Assembly: GCF_023856365.1 (NCBI RefSeq)
Contig: NW_026042407.1
Location: 1 to 64,000 of the forward strand
Source of the DNA: Brienomyrus brachyistius
Taxonomy: Eukaryota > Chordata > Actinopteri > Osteoglossiformes > Mormyridae
Reading direction: 5' to 3'
Length of the DNA stretch: 64,000 bases
Notes under the pieces: model-generated
Database searches by the model: none
The model's input: only the letters and a program-made list of their open reading frames with translations
Told to the model about the DNA's origin: nothing
Translations under genes and position numbers: made by a program
Shown: in pieces, positions 1-10,900 of the stretch
How positions within the stretch are numbered: position 1 is the stretch's first letter
Layout: every line of letters starts with the position of its first letter

Positions 1-377
1 TGTCGTCTATCTGAACCAATCAGATTGTCTGTCGTCTATCTGAACCAATCAGATTGGCTGTCGTCTATCTGAACCAATCAGATTGTCTGTCGTCTATCTG
101 AACCAATCAGATTGTCTGTCGTCTATCTGAACCAATCAGATTGTCTGTCGTCTATCTGAACCAATCAGATTGTCTGTCGTCTATCTGAACCAATCAGATT
201 GTCTGTCGTCTATCTGAACCAATCAGATTGTCTGTCGTCTATCTGAACCAATCAGATTGTCTGTCGTCTATCTGAACCAATCAGATTGTCTGTCGTCTAT
301 CTGAACCAATCAGATTGTCTGTCGTCTATCTGAACCAATCAGATTGTCTGTCGTCTATCTGAACCAATCAGATTGTC

Positions 378-418
378 TGTCGTCTGACAATCTTCGTCTT
401 CGAACCAATCAGATTGTC
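378..418. repeat. Aberrant 41-bp unit with inverted micro-insertion
   Basis: In this unit the usual ATCT after TGTCGTCT is replaced by 16 bases at 386-401, lengthening it by 12 bp. The inserted GACAATCT (386-393) is the exact reverse complement of AGATTGTC at 370-377, the end of the preceding unit, so a perfect 8-bp stem flanks an 8-base loop (378-385). This is the only place in the first array where satellite sequence appears inverted. The pattern is typical of a template switch during replication at a hairpin. The CCAAT box downstream (AACCAATCAG) is intact. Confidence 0.9.
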
Positions 419-969
419 TGTCGTCTATCTGAACCAATCAGATTGTCTGTCGTCTATCTGAACCAATCAGATTGTCTGTCGTCTATCTGAACCAATCAGA
501 TTGTCTGTCGTCTATCTGAACCAATCAGATTGTCTGTCGTCTATCTGAACCAATCAGATTGTCTGTCGTCTATCTGAACCAATCAGATTGTCTGTCGTCT
601 ATCTGAACCAATCAGATTGTCTGTCGTCTATCTGAACCAATCAGATTGTCTGTCGTCTATCTGAACCAATCAGATTGTCTGTCGTCTATCTGAACCAATC
701 AGATTGTCTGTCGTCTATCTGAACCAATCAGATTGTCTGTCGTCTATCTGAACCAATCAGATTGTCTGTCGTCTATCTGAACCAATCAGATTGTCTGTCG
801 TCTATCTGAACCAATCAGATTGTCTGTCGTCTATCTGAACCAATCAGATTGTCTGTCGTCTATCTGAACCAATCAGATTGTCTGTCGTCTATCTGAACCA
901 ATCAGATTGTCTGTCGTCTATCTGAACCAATCAGATTGTCTGTCGTCTATCTGAACCAATCAGATTGTC

Positions 970-998
970 TGTCCGTCTATCTGAACCATCAGATTGTC
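970..998. repeat. 29-bp unit with compensating +1/-1 indels
   Basis: An extra C at 973-974 (GTCCGTC) and a missing A at 988 (AACCATC instead of AACCAATC) cancel, so the unit is still 29 bp but is shifted internally. It is the only complete unit whose CCAAT box is destroyed. Two opposite indels in one unit of a near-perfect array could be a real diverged unit or residual long-read consensus error. Confidence 0.85.
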
Positions 999-1172
999 TG
1001 TCGTCTATCTGAACCAATCAGATTGTCTGTCGTCTATCTGAACCAATCAGATTGTCTGTCGTCTATCTGAACCAATCAGATTGTCTGTCGTCTATCTGAA
1101 CCAATCAGATTGTCTGTCGTCTATCTGAACCAATCAGATTGTCTGTCGTCTATCTGAACCAATCAGATTGTC

Positions 1173-1232
1173 TGTCGTCTATCTGAAACCAATCAGATTG
1201 TCTGTCGTCTATCTGAACCAATCAGATTGGTC
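1173..1232. repeat. Two adjacent 30-bp units with single-base insertions
   Basis: Unit 1173-1202 has AAA instead of AA at 1186-1188. The next unit, 1203-1232, has GG instead of G at 1229-1230. Both insertions lengthen a short homopolymer, the commonest long-read consensus error class, so they may be technical rather than biological. Confidence 0.85.
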
Positions 1233-1406
1233 TGTCGTCTATCTGAACCAATCAGATTGTCTGTCGTCTATCTGAACCAATCAGATTGTCTGTCGTCTAT
1301 CTGAACCAATCAGATTGTCTGTCGTCTATCTGAACCAATCAGATTGTCTGTCGTCTATCTGAACCAATCAGATTGTCTGTCGTCTATCTGAACCAATCAG
1401 ATTGTC

Positions 1407-1436
1407 TGTCGTCTATCCTGAACCAATCAGATTGTC
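1407..1436. repeat. 30-bp unit with one inserted C
   Basis: The unit reads TATCCTG rather than TATCTG, with the extra C at 1417-1418. It is otherwise consensus, including its CCAAT box. Confidence 0.85.
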
Positions 1437-1784
1437 TGTCGTCTATCTGAACCAATCAGATTGTCTGTCGTCTATCTGAACCAATCAGATTGTCTGTCGT
1501 CTATCTGAACCAATCAGATTGTCTGTCGTCTATCTGAACCAATCAGATTGTCTGTCGTCTATCTGAACCAATCAGATTGTCTGTCGTCTATCTGAACCAA
1601 TCAGATTGTCTGTCGTCTATCTGAACCAATCAGATTGTCTGTCGTCTATCTGAACCAATCAGATTGTCTGTCGTCTATCTGAACCAATCAGATTGTCTGT
1701 CGTCTATCTGAACCAATCAGATTGTCTGTCGTCTATCTGAACCAATCAGATTGTCTGTCGTCTATCTGAACCAATCAGATTGTC

Positions 1785-1812
1785 TGTCGTCTATCTGAAC
1801 CAATCGATTGTC
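1785..1812. repeat. 28-bp unit with one deleted A
   Basis: The unit reads CCAATCGATTG rather than CCAATCAGATTG; the A expected after 1805 is missing. This removes the single-base loop of the CAATC/GATTG dyad and creates the perfect palindrome CAATCGATTG, with a new CpG. Confidence 0.85.
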
Positions 1813-1870
1813 TGTCGTCTATCTGAACCAATCAGATTGTCTGTCGTCTATCTGAACCAATCAGATTGTC

Positions 1871-1905
1871 TGTCGTCTATCTGAACCATATTAGCATAAT
1901 ATTAG
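1871..1905. other. Junction between the two satellites
   Basis: The last 29-bp unit stops after 18 bases (1871-1888, ending CTGAACCA), and the sequence passes directly into TATTAGCATAATATTAGC of the second satellite. No transposon, target-site duplication, unique spacer or degraded transition zone lies between them. The last bases (CA) fit both repeats, so two bases of microhomology are possible. The first second-satellite words are slightly irregular (CATAATATTAGC at 1896-1907). This looks like an end-joining or recombination breakpoint between two established arrays, although a collapsed or mis-joined assembly must also be considered. Confidence 0.85.
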
Positions 1906-1918
1906 CATATTAGCATAG

Positions 1919-2205
1919 CATATTAACGTATTAGCATATTAGCATATTAGCATAATAGCATAGCATATTAGCATATTAGCTTATTAGCATATTAGCATAG
2001 CATATTATCATATTAGCATATTATCATATTAGCATATTAACATATTAGCATGTTAGCATAGCATATTAGCATAGCTAGTTAGCATATTAGCGTATTAGCA
2101 TATTAGCATTTCATATTAGCATAGCATATTAGCATATTAGCATATTAGCAATAGCATATTAGCATATTAGCATATTAGCATATTAGCATATTAGCATATT
2201 AGCAT
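1919..2205. repeat. Entry block, copy 1 (recurs 39,347 bp downstream)
   Basis: This block is rich in rare words: ACGTATTA at 1925, a GCTTATTA word near 1979, two ATCATATTA words, GCATGTTA, GCTAGTTA near 2084 and the odd GCATTTCATATTA at 2106. All occur in the same order at 41266-41550. Landmarks 1921/41268 and 2107/41454 share the same 39,347-bp offset, so about 190 bp align without an indel. Past that point copy 1 has an extra A (GCAATAGC, 2150-2151). The pairing shows that the edge of the array next to the 29-bp satellite derives from, or donated to, an internal block. Confidence 0.9.
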
Positions 2206-2640
2206 ATTAGCATAGCGTGTTAGCGTATTAGCATATTAGCATATTAGCATATTAGCATATTAGCATAGCATATTAGCATATTAGCATATTAGCATATTAG
2301 CATATTAGCATAGCGTGTTAGCGTATTAGCATATTAGCATATTAGCATAGCATATTAGCAAATTAGCATATTAGCATATTAGCATATTAGCATATTAGCA
2401 TAGCATATTAACATAGCATATTAGCATATTAGCATATTAGCATAGCATATTAGCATAGCGTGTTAGCGTATTAGCATATTAGCATATTAGCATATTAGCA
2501 TATTAGCATAGCGTGTTAGCATATTAGCGTATTAGCATAGTAGCATATTAGCATATTAGCATATTATCATAGCGTGTTAGCATATTAGCGTATTAGCATA
2601 GCATATTTGCATATTAGCATATTAGCATATTAGCATATTA
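2206..2640. repeat. Composite satellite, proximal segment
   Basis: Runs of GCATATTA punctuated by GCATA, with several CpG-bearing phrases GCGTGTTAGCGTATTAG (for example at 2215 and 2313). An octamer-like ATTTGCAT occurs at 2605. It resembles the tail of the 2.58-kb unit but was not resolved into a full HOR copy by eye. Confidence 0.75.
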
Positions 2641-5210
2641 ACATAGCATATTAGCTATTAACATATTAGCATAGCATATTAGCATATTAGCATATTAACA
2701 TATTAGCATATTAGCATATTAGCATATTAACATATTAGCATAGTATATTAGCATATTAGCATATTAGTATATTAGCATAGCATATTAGCATATTAGCATA
2801 GCGTGTTAGCGTATTAGCATATTAGCATATTAGCATATTAGCATATTAGCATATTAGCATATTAGCATATTAGCATATTAGCATAGCATATTAACATATT
2901 AGCATATTAGCATATTAGCATATTAACATAGCATATTAGCATATTAGCATATTAGCATATTAGCATAGCGTGTTAGCATATTAGCAAATTAGCATATTAG
3001 CATAGCATATTAGCATATTAGAATATTAGCATAACATATTAGCATATTAACATAGCATATTAGCATAACATAGCATATTAGCATAGCATATTAGCATATT
3101 AGTATATTAGCATATTAGCGTATTAGCATATTAGCATATTAGCATATTAGCATATTAGCATATTAGCATAGCATATTAGCATATTAGCATAGCATATTAG
3201 CATATTAGCATATTAGCATATTAGCATAGCATATTAGCATATTAGCATATTAGCATATTAGCATAGCATATTCGCATATTAGCATATTAGCATAGCGTGT
3301 TAGCATATTAGCATATTAGCATATTAGCATATTAGCATATTAGCAAATTAGCATAGCATATTAGCATATTAGCATATTAGCATATTAGCATAGCATATTA
3401 GCAAATTAGGATATTAGCATATTAGCATATTAGCATAGCATATTAGCATAGCATATTAACATATTAGCATATTAGCATATTAGCATATTAGCATAGCATA
3501 TTAGCATAGCGTGTTAGCGTATTAGCATATTAGCATATTAGCATAGCATATTAGCATATTAGCATATTAGCATATTAGCATAGCGTGTTAGCATATTAGC
3601 GTATTAGCATATTAGCATATTAGCATATTAGCATATTAGCATATTAGCATAGCGGTGTTAGCATATTAGCGTATTAGCATAGCATATTTGCATATTAGCA
3701 TATTAGCATATTAGCATATTAACATAGCATATTAGCATATTAACATATTAGCATAGCATATTAGCATATTAGCATAACATATTAGCATATTAGCATAGCA
3801 TATTAGCATATTAGCATATTAGCATATTAGCATATTAGCATAGCATATTAGCATATTAGCATATTAGCATAGCATATTAGCATATTAGCATATTAACATA
3901 TTAGCATATTAGCATAGCATATTAGCATATTAGCATATTAGCATATTAGCATAGCATATTAGCATATTAGCATATTAGCATATTAGCATAGTATATTAGC
4001 ATATTAGCATATTAGCATCTTAGCATATTAGCATAGCATAGCATAGCATATTAGCATAGCGTGTTAGCGTATTAGCATATTAGCATATTAGCATAGCATA
4101 TTAGCATATTAGCATATTAGCATATTAGCATAGCATATTAGCATATTAGCATATTAGCATATTAGCATATTAGCATAGCATATTAGCATATTAGCATATT
4201 AGCATAGCGTGTTAGCGTATTAGCATATTAGCATATTAGTATAGCATATTAGCATATTAGCATATTAGCATATTAGCATATTAGCATAGCATATTAGCAT
4301 ATTAGAATATTAGCATATTAGCATATTAGCATAGCGTGTTAGCGTATTAGCATATTAGCATAGCATATTAGCATAGCATATTAGCATATTAGCATATTAG
4401 CATATTAGCATAGCATATTAGCATATTAGCATAGCGTGTTAGCGTATTAGCATATTAGTATATTAGCATATTAGCATAGCATATTAGCATATTAGCATAT
4501 TAGCATATTAGCATATTAGCATATTAGCATATTAGCATATTAGCATATTAGCATAGTGTGTTAGCATATTAGCGTATTAGCATATTAGCATATTAGCATA
4601 TTAGCATATTAGCATATTAGCATAGCGTGTTAGCATATTAGCGTATTAGCATAGCATATTAGCATATTAGCATATTAATATATTAGCATATTAACACATT
4701 AGCATATTAGCATATTAACATATTAGTATATTAGCATATTAGCATAGCATATTAGCATATTAGCATATTAGCATATTAGCATATTAGCATATTAGCATAT
4801 TAGCATATTAGCATATTAGCATATTAGCGTATAAGCATAGCATATTAGCATATTAGCATATTAGCATATTAGCATATTAGCATAGCGTGTTAGCGTATTA
4901 GCATATTAGCATATTAGCATATCATATTAGCATAGCATATTAGCATAGCATATTAGCATATTAGCATATTAGCATATTAGCATAGCGTGTTAGCGTATTA
5001 GCATATTAGCATAGCATATTAGCATATTAGCATATTAACATATTAGCATATTAGCATAGCATATTAACATATTAGCATATTAGCATATTAGCATAGCATA
5101 TTAGCATATTAGCATATTAGCATATTAGCATATTAGCATAGCATATTAGCATATTAGCATATTAGCATAGCGTGTTAGCGTATTAGCATATTAGCATATT
5201 AGCATATTAG
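2641..5210. repeat. 2.58-kb HOR, copy 1
   Basis: First copy of a tandem higher-order repeat. Landmark words and their partners in copy 2 are: TAGTATATTA 2741/5311 (offset 2570), GAATATTAGC 3021/5615 (2594), TTCGCATATT 3271/5857 (2586), GCATCTTAG 4015/6598 (2583), TTAACACATT 4691/7282 (2591) and GCGTATAAG 4827/7386 (2559). Most offset changes equal whole words (8, 5 or combinations). It contains a run of consecutive GCATA 5-mers at 4031-4050 and an extra G at about 3654 (GCGGTGTTA). Start and end are approximate. Confidence 0.88.
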
Positions 5211-7810
5211 CATAGCATATTAGCATATTAACATATTAGCATAGCATATTAGCATATTAGCATATTAACATATTAGCATATTAGCATATTAGCATATTAA
5301 CATATTAGCATAGTATATTAGCATATTAGCATATTAGTATATTAGCATATTAGCATAGCATATTAGCATATTAGCATAGCGTGTTAGCGTATTAGCATAT
5401 TAGCATATTAGCATATTAGCATATTAGCATATTAGCATATTAGCATATTAGCATATTAGCATATTAGCATATTAGCATAGCATATTAACATATTAGCATA
5501 TTAGCATATTAGCATATTAACATAGCATATTAGCATATTAGCATATTAGCATATTAGCATAGCGTGTTAGCATATTAGCAAATTAGCATATTAGCATAGC
5601 ATATTAGCATATTAGAATATTAGCATAACATATTAGCATATTAACATAGCATATTAGCATAACATAGCATATTAGCATAGCATATTAGCATATTAGTATA
5701 TTAGCATATTAGCATATTAGCATATTAGCATATTAGCATATTAGCATAGCATATTAGCATATTAGCATAGCATATTAGCATATTAGCATATTAGCATATT
5801 AGCATAGCATATTAGCATATTAGCATATTAGCATATTAGCATATTAGCATAGCATATTCGCATATTAGCATATTAGCATAGCGTGTTAGCATATTAGCAT
5901 ATTAGCATATTAGCATATTAGCATATTAGCAAATTAGCATAGCATATTAGCATATTAGCATATTAGCATATTAGCATAGCATATTAGCAAATTAGGATAT
6001 TAGCATATTAGCATATTAGCATAGCATATTAGCATAGCATATTAACATATTAGCATATTAGCATATTAGCATATTAGCATAGCATATTAGCATAGCGTGT
6101 TAGCGTATTAGCATATTAGCATATTAGCATAGCATATTAGCATATTAGCATATTAGCATATTAGCATAGCGTGTTAGCATATTAGCGTATTAGCATATTA
6201 GCATATTAGCATATTAGCATATTAGCATATTAGCATAGCGTGTTAGCATATTAGCGTATTAGCATAGCATATTTGCATATTAGCATATTAGCATATTAGC
6301 ATATTAACAGCATATTAGCATATTAACATATTAGCATAGCATATTAGCATATTAGCATAACATATTAGCATATTAGCATAGCATATTAGCATATTAGCAT
6401 ATTAGCATATTAGCATATTAGCATAGCATATTAGCATATTAGCATATTAGCATAGCATATTAGCATATTAGCATATTAACATATTAGCATATTAGCATAG
6501 CATATTAGCATGTTAGCATATTAGCATATTAGCATAGCATATTAGCATATTAGCATATTAGCATATTAGCATAGTATATTAGCATATTAGCATATTAGCA
6601 TCTTAGCATATTAGCATAGCATAGCATAGCATATTAGCATAGCGTGTTAGCGTATTAGCATATTAGCATATTAGCATAGCATATTAGCATATTAGCATAT
6701 TAGCATATTAGCATAGCATATTAGCATATTAGCATATTAGCATATTAGCATATTAGCATAGCATATTAGCATATTAGCATATTAGCATAGCGTGTTAGCG
6801 TATTAGCATATTAGCATATTAGTATAGCATATTAGCATATTAGCATATTATCATATTAGCATATTAGCATAGCATATTAGCATATTAGAATATTAGCATA
6901 TTAGCATATTAGCATAGCGTGTTAGCGTATTAGCATATTAGCATAGCATATTAGCATAGCATATTAGCATATTAGCATATTAGCATATTAGCATAGCATA
7001 TTAGCATATTAGCATAGCGTGTTAGCGTATTAGCATATTAGTATATTAGCATATTAGCATAGCATATTAGCATATTAGCATATTAGCATATTAGCATATT
7101 AGCATATTAGCATATTAGCATATTAGCATAGTGTGTTAGCATATTAGCGTATTAGCATATTAGCATATTAGCATATTAGCATATTAGCATATTAGCATAG
7201 CGTGTTAGCATATTAGCGTATTAGCATAGCATATTAGCATATTAGCATATTAGCATATTAGCATATTAATATATTAGCATATTAACACATTAGCATATTA
7301 GCATATTAACATATTAGTATATTAGCATATTAGCATAGCATATTAGCATATTAGCATATTAGCATATTAGCATATTAGCATATTAGCGTATAAGCATAGC
7401 ATATTAGCATATTAGCATATTAGCATATTAGCATATTAGCATAGCGTGTTAGCGTATTAGCATATTAGCATATTAGCATATCATATTAGCATAGCATATT
7501 AGCATAGCATATTAGCATATTAGCATATTAGCATATTAGCATATTAGCATATTAGCATAGCGTGTTAGCGTATTAGCATATTAGCATATTAGCATAGCAT
7601 ATTAGCATATTAGCATATTAACATATTAGCATATTAGCATAGCATATTAACATATTAGCATATTAGCATATTAGCATAGCATATTAGCATATTAGCATAT
7701 TAGCATATTAGCATATTAGCATAGCATATTAGCATATTAGCATATTAGCATAGCGTGTTAGCGTATTAGCATATTAGCATATTAGCATATTAGCATAGCA
7801 TATTAGCATA
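5211..7810. repeat. 2.58-kb HOR, copy 2
   Basis: Second tandem copy of the preceding unit, identified by the same ordered landmarks: TAGTATATTA 5311, GAATATTAGC 5615, TTCGCATATT 5857, GCATCTTAG 6598, TTAACACATT 7282, GCGTATAAG 7386 and an ATCATATTAG word at 7480. At 6308-6311 it reads TTAACAGCAT where copy 1 has TTAACATAGCAT near 3720, a small deletion private to this copy. Beyond about 7.81 kb the sequence no longer follows the copy 1 pattern. Confidence 0.88.
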
Positions 7811-10800
7811 TTATCATATTAGCATATTAGCATAGCATGTTAGCATATTAGCGTATTAGCATATTAGCATATTAGCATAGCATATTAGCATATTAACATA
7901 TTAGCATATTAGCATATTAGCATATTAGTATATTAGCATAGCATATTAGCATATTAGCATATTAGCATATTAGCATAGCGTGTTAGCGTATTAGCATATT
8001 AGCATATTAGCATAGCATATTAGCATATTAGCATATTAGCATAGCGTGTTAGCATATTAGCGTATTAGCATATTAGCATATTAGCATATTAGCATATTAG
8101 CATATTAGCATATTAGCATAGCATATTAGCATATTAGCATATTAGCATATTAGCATATTAGCATACCGTGTTAGCGTATTAACATATTAGCATATTAGCA
8201 TATTAGCATATTAGCATAGCATATTAGCATATTAGCATATTAGCATATTAGCATATTAGCATATTAGCATATTAGCATATTAGCATAGCATATTAGCATA
8301 TTAGCATATTAGCATATTAGCATAGCGTGTTAGCGTATTAGCGTATTAGCATATTAGTATAGCATATTAGCATATTAGCATATTATTATATTAGCATATT
8401 AGCATAGCATATTAGCATATTAGAATATTAGCATATTAGCATATTAGCATAGCGTGTTAGCGTATTAGCATATTAGCATATTAGCATATTAGCATAGCAT
8501 ATTAGCATATTATCATATTAGCATATTAGCATAGCATATTAGCATATTAGCATAGCGTGTTAGCGTATTAGCATATTAGCATATTAGCATATTAGCATAT
8601 TAGCATAGCATATTAGCATATTAGCATATTAGCATATTAGCATATTAGCATAGTGTGTTAGCATATTAGCGTATTAGCATATTAGCATATTAGCATATTA
8701 GCATATTAGCATAGCGTGTTAGCATATTAGCGTATTAGCATAGCATATTAGCATATTAGCATATTAGCATATTAGCATATTAATATATTAGCATATTAAC
8801 ACATTAGCATATTAGCATATTAACATATTAGCATATTAGCATATTAGCATAGCATATTAGCATATTAGCATATTAGCATATTAGCATATTAGCGTATAAG
8901 CATAGCATATTAGCATATTAGCATATTAGCATATTAGCATAGCGTGTTAGCATATTAGCATATTAGCATATTAGCATATCATATTAGCATAGCATATTAG
9001 CATATTAGCATATTAGCATATTAGCATAGCGTGTTAGCGTATTAGCATATTAGCATATTAGCATAGCATATTAGCATATTAGCATATTAACATATTAGCA
9101 TATTAGCATAGCATATTAGCATATTAGCATATTAGCATATTAGCATATTAGCATAGCATATTAGCATATTAGCATATTAGCATATTAGCATATTAGCATA
9201 GCATATTAGCATATTAGCATATTAACATATTAGCATAGCGTGTTAGCGTATTAGCATATTAGCATATTAGCATATTAGCATAGCATATTAGCATATTAGC
9301 ATATTAGCATATTAGCATAGCATGTTAGTATATTAGCGTATTAGCATATTAGCATATTAGCATAGCATATTAGTATATTAACATAGCATATTAGCATATT
9401 AGCATATTAGCATAGCATATTAGCATATTAGCATATTAGCATATTAGCATAGCGTGTTAGCGTATTAGCATATTAGCATATTAGCATAGCATATTAGCAT
9501 ATTAGCATATTAGCATAGCGTGTTAGCATATTAGCGTATTAGCATATTAGCATATTAGCATATTAGAATATTAGCATATTAGCATATTAGCATAGCATAT
9601 TAGCATATTAGCATATTAGCATATTAGTATATTAGCATATTAACATAGCATATTAGCATATTAGCATATTAGCATATTAGCATACCGTGTTAGCGTATTA
9701 ACATATTAGCATATTAGCATATTAGCATATTAGCATAGCATATTAGCATATTAGCATATTAGCCTAGCATATTAGCATATTAGCATATTAGCATATTAGC
9801 ATATTAGCATATTAGCATATTAGCATATTAGCATAGTGTGTTAGCATATTAGCGTATTAGCATATTAGCATATTAGCATATTAGCATATTAGCATATTAG
9901 CATAGCGTGTTAGCATATTAGCGTATTAGCATAGCATATTAGCATATTAGCATATTAGCATATTAGCATATTAATATATTAGCATATTAACACATTAGCA
10001 TATTAACATATTAGTATATTAGCATATTAGCATAGCATTTTAGCATATTAGCATATTAGCATATTAGCATATTAGCATATTAGCGTATAAGCATAGCATA
10101 TTAGCATATTAGCATATTAGCATATTAGCATAGCGTGTTAGCGTATTAGCATATTAGCATATTAGCATATCATATTAGCATAGCATATTAGCATATTAGC
10201 ATATTAGCATATTAGCATAGCGTGTTAGCGTATTAGCATATTAGCATATTAGCATAGCATATTAGCATATTAGCATATTAGCATATTAACATATTAGCAT
10301 ATTAGCATAGCATATTAACATATTAGCATATTAGCATATTAGCATAGCATATTAGCATATTAGCATATTAGCATATTAGCATATTAGCATAGCATATTAG
10401 CATATTAGCATATTAGCATATTAGCATAGCGTGTTAGCGTATTAGCATATTAGCATATTAGCATATTAGCATAGCATATTAGCATATTAGCATATTAGCA
10501 TATTAGCATAGCATGTTAGCATATTAGCGTATTAGCATATTAGCATATTAGCATAGCATATTAGCATATTAACATATTAGCATATTAGCATATTAGCATA
10601 TTAGTATATTAGCATAGCATATTAGCATATTAGCATATTAGCATATTAGCATAGCGTGTTAGCGTATTAGCATATTAGCATATTAGCATAGCATATTACC
10701 ATATTAGCATATTAGCATAGCGTGTTAGCATATTAGCGTATTAGCATATTAGCATATTAGCATATTAGCATATTAGTATATTAGCATATTAGCATATTAG

Positions 10801-10900
10801 CATATTAGCATAGCATATTAGCATATTAGCATATTAGCATATTAGTATATTAGCATATTAACATAGCATATTAGCATATTAGCATATTAGCATATTAGCA
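7811..10900. repeat. Transitional block with chimeric HOR unit
   Basis: The landmark TACCGTG (in GCATACCGTGTTAGCG) occurs at 8164, 9683 and 10901, spaced 1519 and 1218 bp. In the regular 3.8-kb HOR downstream, two kinds of TACCGTG segment alternate: type 1 leads to TTATTATA then TTAACACATT, and type 2 leads to GCCTAGC then AATAAATTAG. The 8164 segment is type 1. The 9683 segment begins as type 2 (GCCTAGC near 9763), then jumps at about 9770-9835 to the type 1 GTGTGTTAG and TTAACACATT (9987). TACCGTG to TTAACACATT is 304 bp here against 2,879-2,895 bp in regular copies, so about 2.58 kb is missing. This is the product expected from unequal crossover. Confidence 0.8.

Larger units (their letters stand above)
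1..1884 (+). promoter_or_regulatory. Tandem CCAAT boxes (NF-Y-type), one per 29 bp
   Basis: Every unit except the one at 970-998 has an intact CCAAT pentamer, and nearly all read AACCAATCAG, a full match to the RRCCAATCAG consensus bound by the trimeric factor NF-Y/CBF. That gives 63 intact boxes in about 1.9 kb at a constant 29-bp spacing. The box sits in a dyad, CAATC-A-GATTG. What is seen is the motif and its periodicity. That NF-Y binds here, or that the array drives transcription, is inference; no promoter, gene or transcript start is visible nearby. The box at 970-998 is lost (CCATC), and the unit at 1785-1812 keeps CCAATC but loses the following A. Confidence 0.4.
1..1888. repeat. 29-bp satellite array (64 units plus partial)
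   Basis: Head-to-tail tandem array with a 29-bp period; the first unit is 1-29, beginning TGTCGTCTATCTG and containing AACCAATCAGATTG. Counting phase gives 64 complete units and an 18-bp partial unit at 1871-1888. The six single-base indels and one 12-bp insertion sum to +14, which exactly explains the phase at 1871. The unit has 5 G, 7 C, 7 A and 10 T (41% GC) and one CpG. Only one substitution is seen in the whole array (57, T to G), so the units are almost identical, implying very recent amplification or strong homogenisation. Both strands carry stops in the unit (TGA forward; TGA and TAG reverse), and a period not divisible by three brings them into every frame, so the array is non-coding. 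It continues beyond the left edge. I do not recognise the family. Confidence 0.98.

Noticed and set aside
386..410. CENP-B box (TTCG-containing core)
   Set aside because: TTCG occurs here and in TTCGCATATT words, but the required CGGG half is missing throughout.
1..1888. CRISPR array (29-bp direct repeats)
   Set aside because: The repeat length matches a common CRISPR repeat, but there are no spacers: units abut directly.
1..1888. Protein-coding minisatellite
   Set aside because: The unit contains TGA forward and TGA/TAG in reverse, and a 29-bp period moves them through every frame, so no long reading frame exists.
2653..2660. Inverted satellite unit (TTAGCTATTA)
   Set aside because: It is a local loss of bases in GCATATTA, not a run of reverse-complement words; neighbours keep the same orientation.
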